DNA from: Pseudomonadales bacterium
GTDB lineage: Bacteria > Pseudomonadota > Gammaproteobacteria > Pseudomonadales > Azotimanducaceae
Direction: 5' to 3'
Length of the DNA stretch: 52,725 bases
Assembly (NCBI GenBank): GCA_028281005.1
Contig: JANQKS010000114.1
Location: 1-52,725 of the forward strand
Shown here piece after piece: positions 31,456-40,552 of this stretch. Under the pieces are notes generated by a model that searched no databases, was not told where the DNA came from, and saw only the letters and a program-made list of their open reading frames with translations. The position numbers and the translations under genes are program-made. How positions within the stretch are numbered: position 1 is the first letter of the stretch; each line of letters starts with the position of its first letter.

Positions 31456-33441
31456 TTACTCAAATTCGACGATGGCCTGATCCACCATCAGTGAGTCGCC
31501 TTGTTCGGCCATGACCTTGGCCACCACGCCATCGTTTTCTGCGCGCAAACTGTTTTCCATTTTCATCGCTTCAATCACGGCCAGCTCCTCACCGGCTTTC
31601 ACTTCGTCCCCTGCGGCCACATTGAGGCGCACCAGCAGGCCTGGCATGGGAGACAAGAGGAATTTGGAAAGGTCAGGCGCTTCTTTTTCCAGCATGTGTT
31701 TGGACAGTTCCGCAGCCCGCGGGGTCATCACTACCAGTTCGGTTTCGGCACCGCGGTGGAACGCCTTGTAGCCGGCCTTGTGGGTGTCCAGCTGGAGGTT
31801 GACCACGCGACCGTTGATTTCGGCAGTGATGAGTACTTCGCCGGGTTGCCAGTCAGTGCGGATGCGGTACACGTGTTCGGCGTAGGTGACTTCGTAACCG
31901 TGTTCGACGGCCTGTACGTTAACCGGGTAGTGTTCGCCGTTGGCCACCACCACCCAATCTGCCTGGGGTTGGCGTTCGAAACGGCGCGTTTGGCCGCTGA
32001 TCTCAGCCGCTCTTTCTTCCGAACGTACATGGACTACCGCCGTTAAGGCGACTGGTTCCACTGGGTCTGATTGCGGCACATCCGCGGCGTGGAAACCATC
32101 GGGATATTCTTCGGCAATGAAGTTGGTGGTAAGGCGCCCCTCTTTAAATCGCGGGTGCATGATCAGCGCGTTTAAGAAGCTGATGTTGTGATTAACCCCG
32201 CGGATATAGTAAGCATCCAGGGCATCCGCCATGTGTTCGATGGCTTGTTCGCGATTTTCCCCATAGGTGATCAGTTTGGCGATCATGGGGTCGTAGAACA
32301 TGGACACTTCGCTGCCTTCTTCGATGCCTGTATCCACGCGTACCGTCGCAGTTTCCTGGGGGGCTACGTAGCGCACCAGGCGGCCAATGGAGGGCAGGAA
32401 GTTACGGAACGGATCTTCTGCATAGACCCGCGTTTCCATCGCCCAACCGCTCAGTTTGACATCGTCCTGGCTCAGGCTTAGCGGTTCGTCGTTGGCCACA
32501 CGAATCATGTGCTCAACCAAGTCTTGGCCGGTGACAAGTTCTGTTACCGGATGTTCAACCTGCAGACGCGTGTTCATCTCCAAAAAGTAGAAGTTTTTGT
32601 GGGCATCAACGATAAATTCCACCGTACCCGCGGAGCAGTAATCTACCGCACGTGCCAGGGCAATGGCTTGCTCGCCCATGGCGCGCCGTGTGTCTTCGTC
32701 CAGGAATGGCGAGGGTGCTTCTTCAATGACTTTTTGGTGCCGGCGTTGAATGGAACATTCACGCTCACCTAAGTAAACCGCGTTGCCGTGTTTGTCAGCC
32801 AGCACCTGTATCTCTATGTGGCGCGGCTCCTCGATAAATCTCTCAGCAAAGACGCGGTCGTCACCGAAGCTGGAGCGTGCTTCATTGGCGGCGCGTTCGA
32901 AGCCATCACGGCACTCATCGTCGTTCCATACCACGCGCATGCCTTTGCCACCGCCGCCGGCACTGGCTTTGAGCATCACCGGATAGCCGATGTCTTGGGC
33001 GATCTCAACGGCGTGGTCTGGGCCGTCGATGACATCCGTATAGCCGGGGATGGTGTTTACGCCGGCGTCCTGGGCCAACAACTTGGAAGTAATTTTGTCA
33101 CCCATGCTGGTGATGGCTTTTTCGCCGGGGCCGATGAACGCAATACCGGCGTCGGCCAACGCCTGGCAGAAATCCGCGTTTTCAGACAAGAAGCCGTAGC
33201 CGGGATGTACGGCTTCGGCACCGGTGTCTTTGCAGGCCTGCACGATGCGGTCGATGCGTAGGTAGCTCTCCGCCGAAGCAGCCGCACCTATGTGTACGGC
33301 TTCATCCGCCATGCGTACATGCAAGGCGTTGGCGTCTGCGTCGGAGTAGACGGCCACGGTGGCTATGCCCATGCGTCGCGCGGTTTTAATCACGCGGCAG
33401 GCAATTTCACCGCGATTCGCAATCAAAATCTTATCGAACAT
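31456..33441 (-). CDS. pccA: Propionyl/acetyl-CoA carboxylase alpha subunit
   Basis: This is a 661-residue biotin-dependent carboxylase subunit. The biotin carboxylase part starts FDKILIANRGEIACRVIKTARRMGI. It contains KASAGGGGKGMRVV (ATP loop), EPRHIEIQVLADKHGNAVYLGERECSIQRRHQKVIEEAPS and EMNTRLQVEHPVTELVTGQDLVEHM. A linker domain follows, and the C-terminal biotinyl domain ends with EAMKMEN, with biotinylated Lys627. It forms carboxybiotin for transfer by the beta subunit encoded 46 bases upstream in the same unit. With the neighbouring mutase and epimerase, propionyl-CoA is the likely substrate. Confidence 0.93.
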   Translation of the reverse strand: MFDKILIANRGEIACRVIKTARRMGIATVAVYSDADANALHVRMADEAVHIGAAASAESYLRIDRIVQACKDTGAEAVHPGYGFLSENADFCQALADAGIAFIGPGEKAITSMGDKITSKLLAQDAGVNTIPGYTDVIDGPDHAVEIAQDIGYPVMLKASAGGGGKGMRVVWNDDECRDGFERAANEARSSFGDDRVFAERFIEEPRHIEIQVLADKHGNAVYLGERECSIQRRHQKVIEEAPSPFLDEDTRRAMGEQAIALARAVDYCSAGTVEFIVDAHKNFYFLEMNTRLQVEHPVTELVTGQDLVEHMIRVANDEPLSLSQDDVKLSGWAMETRVYAEDPFRNFLPSIGRLVRYVAPQETATVRVDTGIEEGSEVSMFYDPMIAKLITYGENREQAIEHMADALDAYYIRGVNHNISFLNALIMHPRFKEGRLTTNFIAEEYPDGFHAADVPQSDPVEPVALTAVVHVRSEERAAEISGQTRRFERQPQADWVVVANGEHYPVNVQAVEHGYEVTYAEHVYRIRTDWQPGEVLITAEINGRVVNLQLDTHKAGYKAFHRGAETELVVMTPRAAELSKHMLEKEAPDLSKFLLSPMPGLLVRLNVAAGDEVKAGEELAVIEAMKMENSLRAENDGVVAKVMAEQGDSLMVDQAIVEFE

Positions 33442-33487
33442 ATCTAATACCTTGTGAGCCGGCTTCTTCTAGGGTCTAGGGGGGCGG

Positions 33488-35020
33488 TTAGAGCGGAATG
33501 TTGCCGTGTTTGCGCCAGGGGTTTTCCAGCTTCTTGTCGCGCAACATGGCGAAAGAGCGGCACACGTGTTTGCGTGTTTCTTCCGGCATGATGACGTCGT
33601 CAATGTAGCCGCGGCTGGCTGCCACAAAGGGGTTGGCGAACAGTTCTTGGTACTCATCGGTGCGGCGCTGAATACCTTCGTTGTCACCGAGTTCTTTACG
33701 GAAAATGATCTCAACCGCTCCTTTTGCACCCATCACCGCAATCTCGGCACTGGGCCAAGCCAGGTTAACGTCACCGCGCAGGTGTTTGGATGCCATTACA
33801 TCGTATGCCCCGCCGTAGGCTTTGCGGGTGATCAGGGTGACCTTGGGCACGGTGCATTCAGCGTAGGCGTACAGCAGTTTGGCACCGTTTTTAATGATGC
33901 CGCCATATTCCTGGGCTGTGCCGGGCTGGAAACCGGGCACATCAACGAGGGTGAGTATCGGGATATTAAAGGCATCGCAAAAACGCACAAACCTTGCGCC
34001 TTTCTTGGACGAATCGATGTCGAGACAGCCGGCCAGCACCATGGGTTGATTTGCCACTACACCAACCGTAGTGCCCTGCAGGCGAATGAATCCCACTACA
34101 ATGTTCTGCGCGTATTTCGGCTGTACTTCAAAAAAGTCGCCTTCGTCCGCTACTTTTTCGATCACCTCTTTAATGTCGTATGGCTTGGCCGGATCCGCGG
34201 GTACCAAGGTGTTAAGCGAGGGTTCTAGACGTGTAGAAGAATCGTTGGTGGGCCAGCGCGGCGGCTTTTCGCGGTTATTGGCAGGCAAAAAATCGAAGAA
34301 GCGGCGGGTGCGCAGGATCGCTTCAACGTCGTTTTCGAAGGACAAATCCGCAACGCCGGATCTACGCGTGTGAACGCTGGCCCCGCCCAACTCTTCAGGG
34401 GTCACTATTTCGTGGGTGACAGTTTTCACCACGTCGGGACCAGTGACAAACATATAGGCGGAATCTTCCACCATAAAAATAAAATCTGTCATGGCGGGAG
34501 AGTAGACGGCACCCCCAGCGCATGGCCCCATGATGACCGATAGCTGCGGTATGACGCCGGAGGCCATGACGTTGCGTTGGAATATTTCGGCATACCCGCC
34601 AAGGGAGGCTACCCCCTCCTGGATGCGGGCGCCGCCGGAGTCGTTTAAGCCAATGACCGGCGCACCCACTTTCATGGCTTGGTCCATGACTTTGCAAATT
34701 TTCTCTGCGTGGGCTTCGGATAAAGCACCGCCGAACACGGTGAAATCCTGGCTGAACACAAATACCAGGCGACCGTTGATGGTGCCGTAGCCGGTGACCA
34801 CGCCATCCCCGGGGATTTTCTGCTCCTGCATGCCGAAATCGGTGGAGCGGTGCTCTACAAATTTATCCCATTCTTCGAAGCTGCCTTCGTCGAGCAGAAT
34901 GTCGAGGCGCTCACGGGCAGTGAGTTTGCCTTTTAAGTGTTGTTGTTGGATGCGGTGTTCACCACCACCTAATAGGGCTGCTTGTTGTTTTTCTTGCAGC
35001 TTGGTGATGTTGTCTTGCAT
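33488..35020 (-). CDS. pccB: Propionyl-CoA carboxylase beta subunit
   Basis: This 510-residue carboxyltransferase has crotonase-type N and C halves: [77 protein letters not shown], then [29 protein letters not shown] and [19 protein letters not shown] chose ATG 35020 ([11 protein letters not shown]), with GGAG five bases upstream, rather than an in-frame start at 35044. Length is exactly that of typical PccB. It transfers CO2 from biotin to propionyl-CoA. It is divergent from the CoA-transferase/sulfatase unit. Confidence 0.94.
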   Translation of the reverse strand: MQDNITKLQEKQQAALLGGGEHRIQQQHLKGKLTARERLDILLDEGSFEEWDKFVEHRSTDFGMQEQKIPGDGVVTGYGTINGRLVFVFSQDFTVFGGALSEAHAEKICKVMDQAMKVGAPVIGLNDSGGARIQEGVASLGGYAEIFQRNVMASGVIPQLSVIMGPCAGGAVYSPAMTDFIFMVEDSAYMFVTGPDVVKTVTHEIVTPEELGGASVHTRRSGVADLSFENDVEAILRTRRFFDFLPANNREKPPRWPTNDSSTRLEPSLNTLVPADPAKPYDIKEVIEKVADEGDFFEVQPKYAQNIVVGFIRLQGTTVGVVANQPMVLAGCLDIDSSKKGARFVRFCDAFNIPILTLVDVPGFQPGTAQEYGGIIKNGAKLLYAYAECTVPKVTLITRKAYGGAYDVMASKHLRGDVNLAWPSAEIAVMGAKGAVEIIFRKELGDNEGIQRRTDEYQELFANPFVAASRGYIDDVIMPEETRKHVCRSFAMLRDKKLENPWRKHGNIPL

Positions 35021-35099
35021 AAATACTCCACTATAGAGGGCCACGCGGGGCGCGAATAATACCGTTTACGCAAGTTGGCGGCTAGCTTGCATGGGTTCG

Positions 35100-35152
35100 G
35101 ATCGTAGCCAAGCCTGCAGCCTTCACCTATGCTGCTGGGCTTGGGAACGATC
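35100..35152 (+). promoter_or_regulatory. 53-nt structured leader of the CoA-transferase/sulfatase unit
   Basis: GATCGT (35100-35105) pairs with ACGATC (35147-35152), CCAAGCC (35108-35114) with GGCTTGG (35138-35144), and CAGC (35117-35120) with GCTG (35131-35134). Small symmetric bulges separate the helices, and the apical loop has ten bases. The stem ends exactly where the AGGGGA ribosome site (35153-35158) begins. No known riboswitch class is recognised. It could be a protein- or ligand-controlled leader, or a site acting as DNA. Confidence 0.55.
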
Positions 35153-35168
35153 AGGGGATAACACGACG

Positions 35169-36386
35169 ATGAGCCAAGCTTCATCTGCATCAGTAGGCGA
35201 CACGCAAACTCAATCCACCGACGGCGCCTTGGCGGATGTGCGGGTTTTAGATTTAACGGATGAGCGCGGTATCTACGGCGCCAAATTGTTGGCGGATCTG
35301 GGTGCTGATGTGGTGCGGCCTGAGCCGCTTGAAGGAGATCCCTTACGCCAGCGTGGACCGCACCACGAGGTAGCCGGATCCGCAGCTACTTCGCTGTGGT
35401 TTGCCTTTTTTGCGTCTAATCGGCGCTTCTTTGCGTTGGATCCCGATGCCACCCAAGGTCTGGCGCAACTGCGGCAATTGGCGCAGCGCGCGCACATTAT
35501 CCTTACCTGCGACGCTGCGTTTGGCGTAGCGCAGCTTGATCTTGAGCAACTGCAAGATCAGCGTCCCGAACTGGTGGTGATCAACACCTCCTCTTTTGGC
35601 CCATCCGGTCCATGGCGCAACTATCTGGCGCCGGATTTAGTGGCGGGAGCCTTGGGGGGTGCGGTGGCAACCACCGGTGATACGGATACCCCACCGTTGA
35701 AAGGTTTTGGCGAGCTGAATTTTATGGTCTGCGGCGCTTACGCGGCCATTGCGGCGTTGGCGGCGTTGTTTAGCGCGCGTCAGACCGGCGCAGGCCAGCG
35801 CGCGGACGTTTCGGTCCACGAATCCATCGCCTCCTGTCTGGAGCAGGTGTTGATGTTCTATTGGTACGCGGATCGCTTAATGCGCCCGAGCAGGGTATTG
35901 CCGCGCCAGGGTGCCACCCATTGGTCCAATGCTTATACCGTGATGCCCGGCAAAAACGGCAGCATCATGGTGACCCCGACGCCGGATTTTGATAACCAGC
36001 TGGCGTGGCTGATCGAAGAGGATGCCCACGGCGACCTGATAGAGCCCAAATACATGGATCCGGAAAACTTGCCGCTACGTGTACAACGGACTATGGAACT
36101 ATTACGCGAATGGGTGGCGGAAAAGGATGTGCAAACTCTGTTTCACGAAGCGCAATCCCGCCATTGCCCTTACGGTTGGGTGTTACCCATCGAACATGTT
36201 GCCGATAATCCTCAGCTTGATGCGCGGCAGTGGTATCAGCCGTATCAGATCGGCGCGGCGGAAATCACCAGTCCGGGGGCACCGTATAACTTCACTCATA
36301 CCCCTTGGCGACTGAAGCCGCACGGGGAATCGGGGGCGGATACCGAGCAGGTGCTGGCGGATATTGGCTGGGGGGCACAGTCGTGA
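35169..36386 (+). CDS. Class III CoA-transferase subunit, catalytic Asp absent
   Basis: This 405-residue CaiB/BaiF-fold protein (VRVLDLTDERGIYGAKLLADLGADVVRPEPLEGDPLRQRGP at about 24-63, INTSSFGPSGPW, APDLVAGALGG) starts at ATG 35169 after AGGGGA. In the position where these enzymes carry the catalytic Asp (D..AG motif), this one reads FGELNFMVCGAY (about 180-191), with no Asp. The next gene, overlapping by GTGA, keeps the Asp. An active/inactive pair is known from benzylsuccinate CoA-transferase BbsEF, so I read this as the structural subunit of a heteromer. The acid substrate is unknown. A hairpin leader precedes it and a sulfatase ends the unit. Confidence 0.8.
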   Translation: MSQASSASVGDTQTQSTDGALADVRVLDLTDERGIYGAKLLADLGADVVRPEPLEGDPLRQRGPHHEVAGSAATSLWFAFFASNRRFFALDPDATQGLAQLRQLAQRAHIILTCDAAFGVAQLDLEQLQDQRPELVVINTSSFGPSGPWRNYLAPDLVAGALGGAVATTGDTDTPPLKGFGELNFMVCGAYAAIAALAALFSARQTGAGQRADVSVHESIASCLEQVLMFYWYADRLMRPSRVLPRQGATHWSNAYTVMPGKNGSIMVTPTPDFDNQLAWLIEEDAHGDLIEPKYMDPENLPLRVQRTMELLREWVAEKDVQTLFHEAQSRHCPYGWVLPIEHVADNPQLDARQWYQPYQIGAAEITSPGAPYNFTHTPWRLKPHGESGADTEQVLADIGWGAQS

Positions 36387-37642
36387 CAGAAGCGCCGCGG
36401 CCTTTGGATGGATTAAAAGTACTCGATTTCACCCACGTGCTGGCCGGTCCCTTTGCCACACGTGTTTTAGGTGACATGGGCGCGGACGTGGTCAAAATCA
36501 ATTCGGTCAGCCGCGCTGCGGCGGCCAATGATCCGGCGCACCCGTACTACCTCATGTGGAACAGGAACAAACGGGCGTTAGCGCTGGACATGTCAAATCC
36601 GCAAAGCCGGCCTGTGTGTCGAGCGCTGTGTGAGCAGGCGGACGTGGTCATCGACAACTTCTCAGTGGGGGTGCTGGATCGCTGGGGTGTGGGGTACGAC
36701 ATCATCAGTCAAACCAACCCGGGGGTGATCTATGTACAAATGTCCGGCATGGGTGAAGGTGGGCCTTGGTCTAAGTATGTGACCTACGCACCGACCATCC
36801 ATGCGTTGGCGGGACTAACCCACCTGACCGGCGTACCCGGTCGTGAAGACATCGGCATCGGCTTTTCCTATAACGATCACCAGGCAGGTTTGCACGGCGC
36901 GGTAGCGATCCTTGCGGCTCTGGCAGCCCGGCACCGCAGCGGGCGTGGGCAACGGGTGGATGTGTCGCAATTTGAAGTGGGGGTGAATTTTGCCGGCCCG
37001 GCGTTGCTGGATCTATTTGCCAACGGCAACTTGGCGCGCCCTTGTGGCAATGACCTGCCCTACGATCAGGCGGCACCACACAACGTGTATCCATGTATTC
37101 CTAAATCGCCGGCCGGCTATAAAGGTAATGAGGGTAATGACGGCGTTGAAAATATCGAACAGCAGCGTTGGATAGCCATTGCCTGTATGACCGATGAGCA
37201 CTGGCAGGCGTTGAAAACAGTGATGGGTTCGCCGCCATGGGCCGATGCGAACCAGTTAGACACCGCGGCGGGTCGGCTCGACAACCAGGCGGAGTTGGAT
37301 GTCCGGATAGGCGCATGGACGCAAGAGTTTGAAGCCTATGAGTTAATGGCGTTGTGCCAACAAGCCGGTGTACCGGCAGGGGTTGTGCAGGATGGTGTTG
37401 ATCTGGTGGAAAACGATCCGCAGTTGGCCGCCGCTGGCTTTTTCGAGAAGCTGGAGGATGTCCACGAAAGCTTAGGTCAGACGTGGGTTGACCACTTACC
37501 CATCAAGTTTTCGCGCACACCCTGCGAACAATATCAGCGAGTGCGGGCGTTGGGTGAAGACAATGAGGCGGTGTTGGCGGATTGGCTGGCGATGGACGAT
37601 ACCACCATTGCCGCGGCGCAAGACCAGGGGGTATTGCAATGA
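36383..37642 (+). CDS. Class III CoA-transferase subunit, catalytic Asp165
   Basis: This is a 419-residue CaiB/BaiF enzyme. I place its start at GTG 36383, which overlaps the previous stop; an in-frame start at 36305 would lie deep inside the upstream gene. Features are LDGLKVLDFTHVLAGPFATRVLGDMGADVVKIN, KRALALDMSNPQSR, QMSGMGEGGPWSKY and YNDHQAGLHGAVAILAAL, where Asp165 is the expected catalytic carboxylate. RSGRGQRVDVSQFE follows. It likely forms an alpha-beta transferase with the preceding protein, moving CoA onto a carboxylic acid. It overlaps the sulfatase gene by ATGA, so all three are co-translated. Confidence 0.85.
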   Translation: MTEAPRPLDGLKVLDFTHVLAGPFATRVLGDMGADVVKINSVSRAAAANDPAHPYYLMWNRNKRALALDMSNPQSRPVCRALCEQADVVIDNFSVGVLDRWGVGYDIISQTNPGVIYVQMSGMGEGGPWSKYVTYAPTIHALAGLTHLTGVPGREDIGIGFSYNDHQAGLHGAVAILAALAARHRSGRGQRVDVSQFEVGVNFAGPALLDLFANGNLARPCGNDLPYDQAAPHNVYPCIPKSPAGYKGNEGNDGVENIEQQRWIAIACMTDEHWQALKTVMGSPPWADANQLDTAAGRLDNQAELDVRIGAWTQEFEAYELMALCQQAGVPAGVVQDGVDLVENDPQLAAAGFFEKLEDVHESLGQTWVDHLPIKFSRTPCEQYQRVRALGEDNEAVLADWLAMDDTTIAAAQDQGVLQ

Positions 37643-39231
37643 GCGAGGCAAACACCGAGCAGAACAAGACGCCTAACGTTTTGTTTATCATCACCGATCA
37701 ACAACGCGCCGATCACCTCGGGTGTATGGGAAACGAGGTGGTGCGCACACCACACATAGACGCTCTGGCGGCACGCAGCACGGTGTTTACCAACGCCTGG
37801 GTGTGTAACCCAGTGTGTATGCCGAACCGTTGCTCCATCATGACCGGACGCATGCCCACTGCTCATGGGGTTGTGTTTAATGACCGCACTTTGGATTTAG
37901 GCGCCAATACGTTTGTGCGGCGCTTTCGTGCGGCGGGCTACCAAACTGCTTTAATCGGTAAGGCTCACTTCCAACACGGCATGAGTAAAAACGCGGTGGT
38001 GCCGTTCCGCGGCGAAAGTGCGGTTGCCTCACCCTATCCGCAGGGTTGGGATCAAATTGAAGACTACGAGCGTTACGTGGAGGCGCTACCCCCCGCGCCG
38101 GAAGATTTTTATGGCTTTCAAAAGGCAGAGTTGGCCATAGACCACGGCGCCAGGGTGTCCGGCCACCATCTACAGTGGGCGCTGAACAAAGGGGGTCGTT
38201 TAGAAGATTTGTTGGTGGATTACGCAGCAGATGCCCCGGGCGCGCACCGGTCGGATAACTGGTGGCAAATTTATCAGCCACCCTACGCTGAGACGTTACA
38301 TTCCACAGCGTTTGTGGCGGAGCGCACCCAGGATTTTATCCAGCACGCCAGCGCTAACCAGGCGCCATGGCTGGCGTTCTGCTCTTTTCCAGACCCCCAC
38401 CATCCGCTCACCCCCCCGGGCGATTGGTTTTTCCGTCATCGGCCTGAAGATATGCCGTTACCGGCAACACGTAACGACAGTTTAGAAGATGCGCCGGAGC
38501 ATCTGCGGCTGGCGGCAAAGTTACATCCCCGCGATCAGCGTGACTGGGTGACTCCTTGCGGTTTCGGTGATGACGCCTTATTGGGGCAGGCGCTCGCTGC
38601 CACCTACGGCATGGTGGAAATGATCGACGATCGTATTGGCCAGATTCTGCAAACCCTCGTCGAGTGTGGCGCAGCAGACAACACAATTGTGGTGTTCACC
38701 AGCGATCACGGCGACATGATGGGTGATCACGGGTTGTTTTTGAAAGGATTCATGCACTACCGCGGAACTTTGCAGGTTCCCATGATGATTCACGCCCCCG
38801 GCCGGTTTGCGTGCCGCACCAACGCGCTGGCTTCCAGCATTGACCTGGGTCCCACCTTAATGGAGCTGTGTGGGGTCAACGCTTATGACGGCGTCCAAGG
38901 GTATTCTCTCGCGCCGATGTTAGGGGATGCTGACGCAGCAGTACGGGACTATGTACTGATTGAAGACGACCTCGCGGATGTCACCGCCAAACTCACTCCA
39001 ATACCCGCCAAGACACGCACCTTGATTACTCCCACCTACCGCTACACGCGCAATTCAACAGGTGAACAGCAGCTGTTTGATCTGCTCAACGACCCGGACG
39101 AGATGCGTGATCTCAAGGCGGTGGATACGGCCAAACGTGCGGAGATGGTGGAGTTGCTGACCGACGCCTTAATCGCCGCGGACGATGCCGCACGGGGGGC
39201 GCCGGCTACGGCTACGTTAACCGGCTTGTGA
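37639..39231 (+). CDS. Cytoplasmic C-type sulfatase
   Basis: This is a 530-residue alkaline-phosphatase-superfamily hydrolase. NVLFIITDQQRADHLG (Asp20, Gln21 near the metal) is followed by the sulfatase signature CMPNRCSIMTGR, C-x-P-x-R, with Cys60 the residue normally turned to formylglycine. IGKAHFQHG, FPDPHHPLTPPGDWF and VVFTSDHGDMMGDHGLFLKGFMHY supply further metal and substrate residues. No signal peptide is present, unlike most arylsulfatases, so it acts in the cytoplasm on an imported sulfate ester, or possibly a phosphonate or phosphate ester. The ATGA overlap with the CoA-transferase ties desulfation to CoA activation. The formylglycine-generating enzyme is not in the window. Confidence 0.85.
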   Translation: MSEANTEQNKTPNVLFIITDQQRADHLGCMGNEVVRTPHIDALAARSTVFTNAWVCNPVCMPNRCSIMTGRMPTAHGVVFNDRTLDLGANTFVRRFRAAGYQTALIGKAHFQHGMSKNAVVPFRGESAVASPYPQGWDQIEDYERYVEALPPAPEDFYGFQKAELAIDHGARVSGHHLQWALNKGGRLEDLLVDYAADAPGAHRSDNWWQIYQPPYAETLHSTAFVAERTQDFIQHASANQAPWLAFCSFPDPHHPLTPPGDWFFRHRPEDMPLPATRNDSLEDAPEHLRLAAKLHPRDQRDWVTPCGFGDDALLGQALAATYGMVEMIDDRIGQILQTLVECGAADNTIVVFTSDHGDMMGDHGLFLKGFMHYRGTLQVPMMIHAPGRFACRTNALASSIDLGPTLMELCGVNAYDGVQGYSLAPMLGDADAAVRDYVLIEDDLADVTAKLTPIPAKTRTLITPTYRYTRNSTGEQQLFDLLNDPDEMRDLKAVDTAKRAEMVELLTDALIAADDAARGAPATATLTGL

Positions 39232-39418
39232 GGGTAGGTGATGGCTGTGGAGGTGCGTCGTGCACAGCGCCGTCACGTTTGACTCAGTTCCCACTTACCA
39301 ATTTCTTCCACGCTGGCGCGGGGCATAACTGTCGATAGCATACCTCGCCTGGCGGCTTTACACCGACCCCTATTTCTTCAGACAATGCTCATTTCAACAA
39401 AAAACAATTGGGGGAGCC

Positions 39419-40534
39419 ATGAACTTTGAATTTGGCGAAGACCAGAACCTCGTGCGCGACCAAGCGCGCGGATTTCTGACCGACAATTGCCCGCCCGCGG
39501 TGGTGCGCCGTGTCCTTGAAGGCGACGAACTTTACGCCGCTGACTTATGGCAGCAGATAGTGGAAATGGGATGGACCGCAACGGTGATACCTGAAGAGTA
39601 TGGCGGTCTGGGAATGTCATATCTTGAGTTGGTGGTGATCGCCGAAGAGCTTGGTCGCGCCTGTGCACCGGTTCCGTTCTCTTCATCCGTATATCTGGCC
39701 ACCGAGGCCATCCTGGCTGCTGGAACGCAAGCACAGAAAGAAAAATGGCTGCCGAAGCTGGCGGCAGGGGAAGTGATTGGCACTTTGGCCTATGTCGAAG
39801 GTGCGGGTGAAACCTCGGCGGCTAGCCTGGGTTGCAGTGTCAGCGACGGCAAACTGAGTGGCAGCAAAGCGGTGGTTGCTGATGCGCAAATTGCCCAGGT
39901 CATGATTGTGGCGGCAAAAAGCGACAGCGGCGACGGCGCCTCTCTTTACATTGTGCCCACGGATGCGGGCGTGAGCTGCGAGGCGCTCAACACGCTTGAT
40001 CCATCGCGTAATCACGCCAACGTGACCTTTGACGGCGCCAGCGCCGAGTTGCTTGGCAATGAAGGGGAAGGCTGGGCGCTGCTTGAAAGTACCCTGAATC
40101 GGGCCGCCATCTTGTTTGCCTGGGAACAATTGGGCGGCGCTGAGAGTTGCCTCGAAATGGCCAAAGAGTACGCCATGGGGCGCTATGCTTTTGGCCGGCC
40201 TATCGCGTCTTACCAAGCGATCAAACACAAGCTGGCCGATATGTATGTAAAAAACACCCTGGCGCGAGGTAATGTCTACTATGGGGCATGGGCGCTGAAC
40301 ACCGACGCCGACGAACTGCCGTTGGCCGCGGCAACCGCCCGCGTGGGTAGCATTCAGGCCTACTACTACGCGGCTAAAGAAAACATCCAAACCCATGGGG
40401 GTATGGGTTATACCTGGGAATTTGACTGCCAGTTCTACTATCGCCGCTCCAAAGTACTGGCATTGGAGATTGGCAGCGAAGCGGTATGGCAAGACAAACT
40501 CATCGACGCATCTGCCCACGCGGATGTGGCGTAA
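39419..40534 (+). CDS. Acyl-CoA dehydrogenase, smaller subunit
   Basis: This 371-residue flavoprotein shows NFEFGEDQNLVRDQARGFL, PEEYGGLGMSYLELVVIAEELGRACAPVPF and RYAFGRPIASYQAIKHKLADMYV, plus QTHGGMGYTWEFDCQFYYRRSKV. It removes two hydrogens from an acyl-CoA alpha/beta position, using FAD and electron-transfer flavoprotein. It is 18 bases ahead of a second, longer acyl-CoA dehydrogenase. Adjacent unequal pairs of this kind form mixed tetramers in steroid side-chain degradation (FadE pairs). The GGGGGAG site before ATG 39419 is strong. It starts a new transcript 187 bases after the sulfatase. Confidence 0.9.
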   Translation: MNFEFGEDQNLVRDQARGFLTDNCPPAVVRRVLEGDELYAADLWQQIVEMGWTATVIPEEYGGLGMSYLELVVIAEELGRACAPVPFSSSVYLATEAILAAGTQAQKEKWLPKLAAGEVIGTLAYVEGAGETSAASLGCSVSDGKLSGSKAVVADAQIAQVMIVAAKSDSGDGASLYIVPTDAGVSCEALNTLDPSRNHANVTFDGASAELLGNEGEGWALLESTLNRAAILFAWEQLGGAESCLEMAKEYAMGRYAFGRPIASYQAIKHKLADMYVKNTLARGNVYYGAWALNTDADELPLAAATARVGSIQAYYYAAKENIQTHGGMGYTWEFDCQFYYRRSKVLALEIGSEAVWQDKLIDASAHADVA

Positions 40535-40552
40535 TTCGGTAGGAGATTAAGC

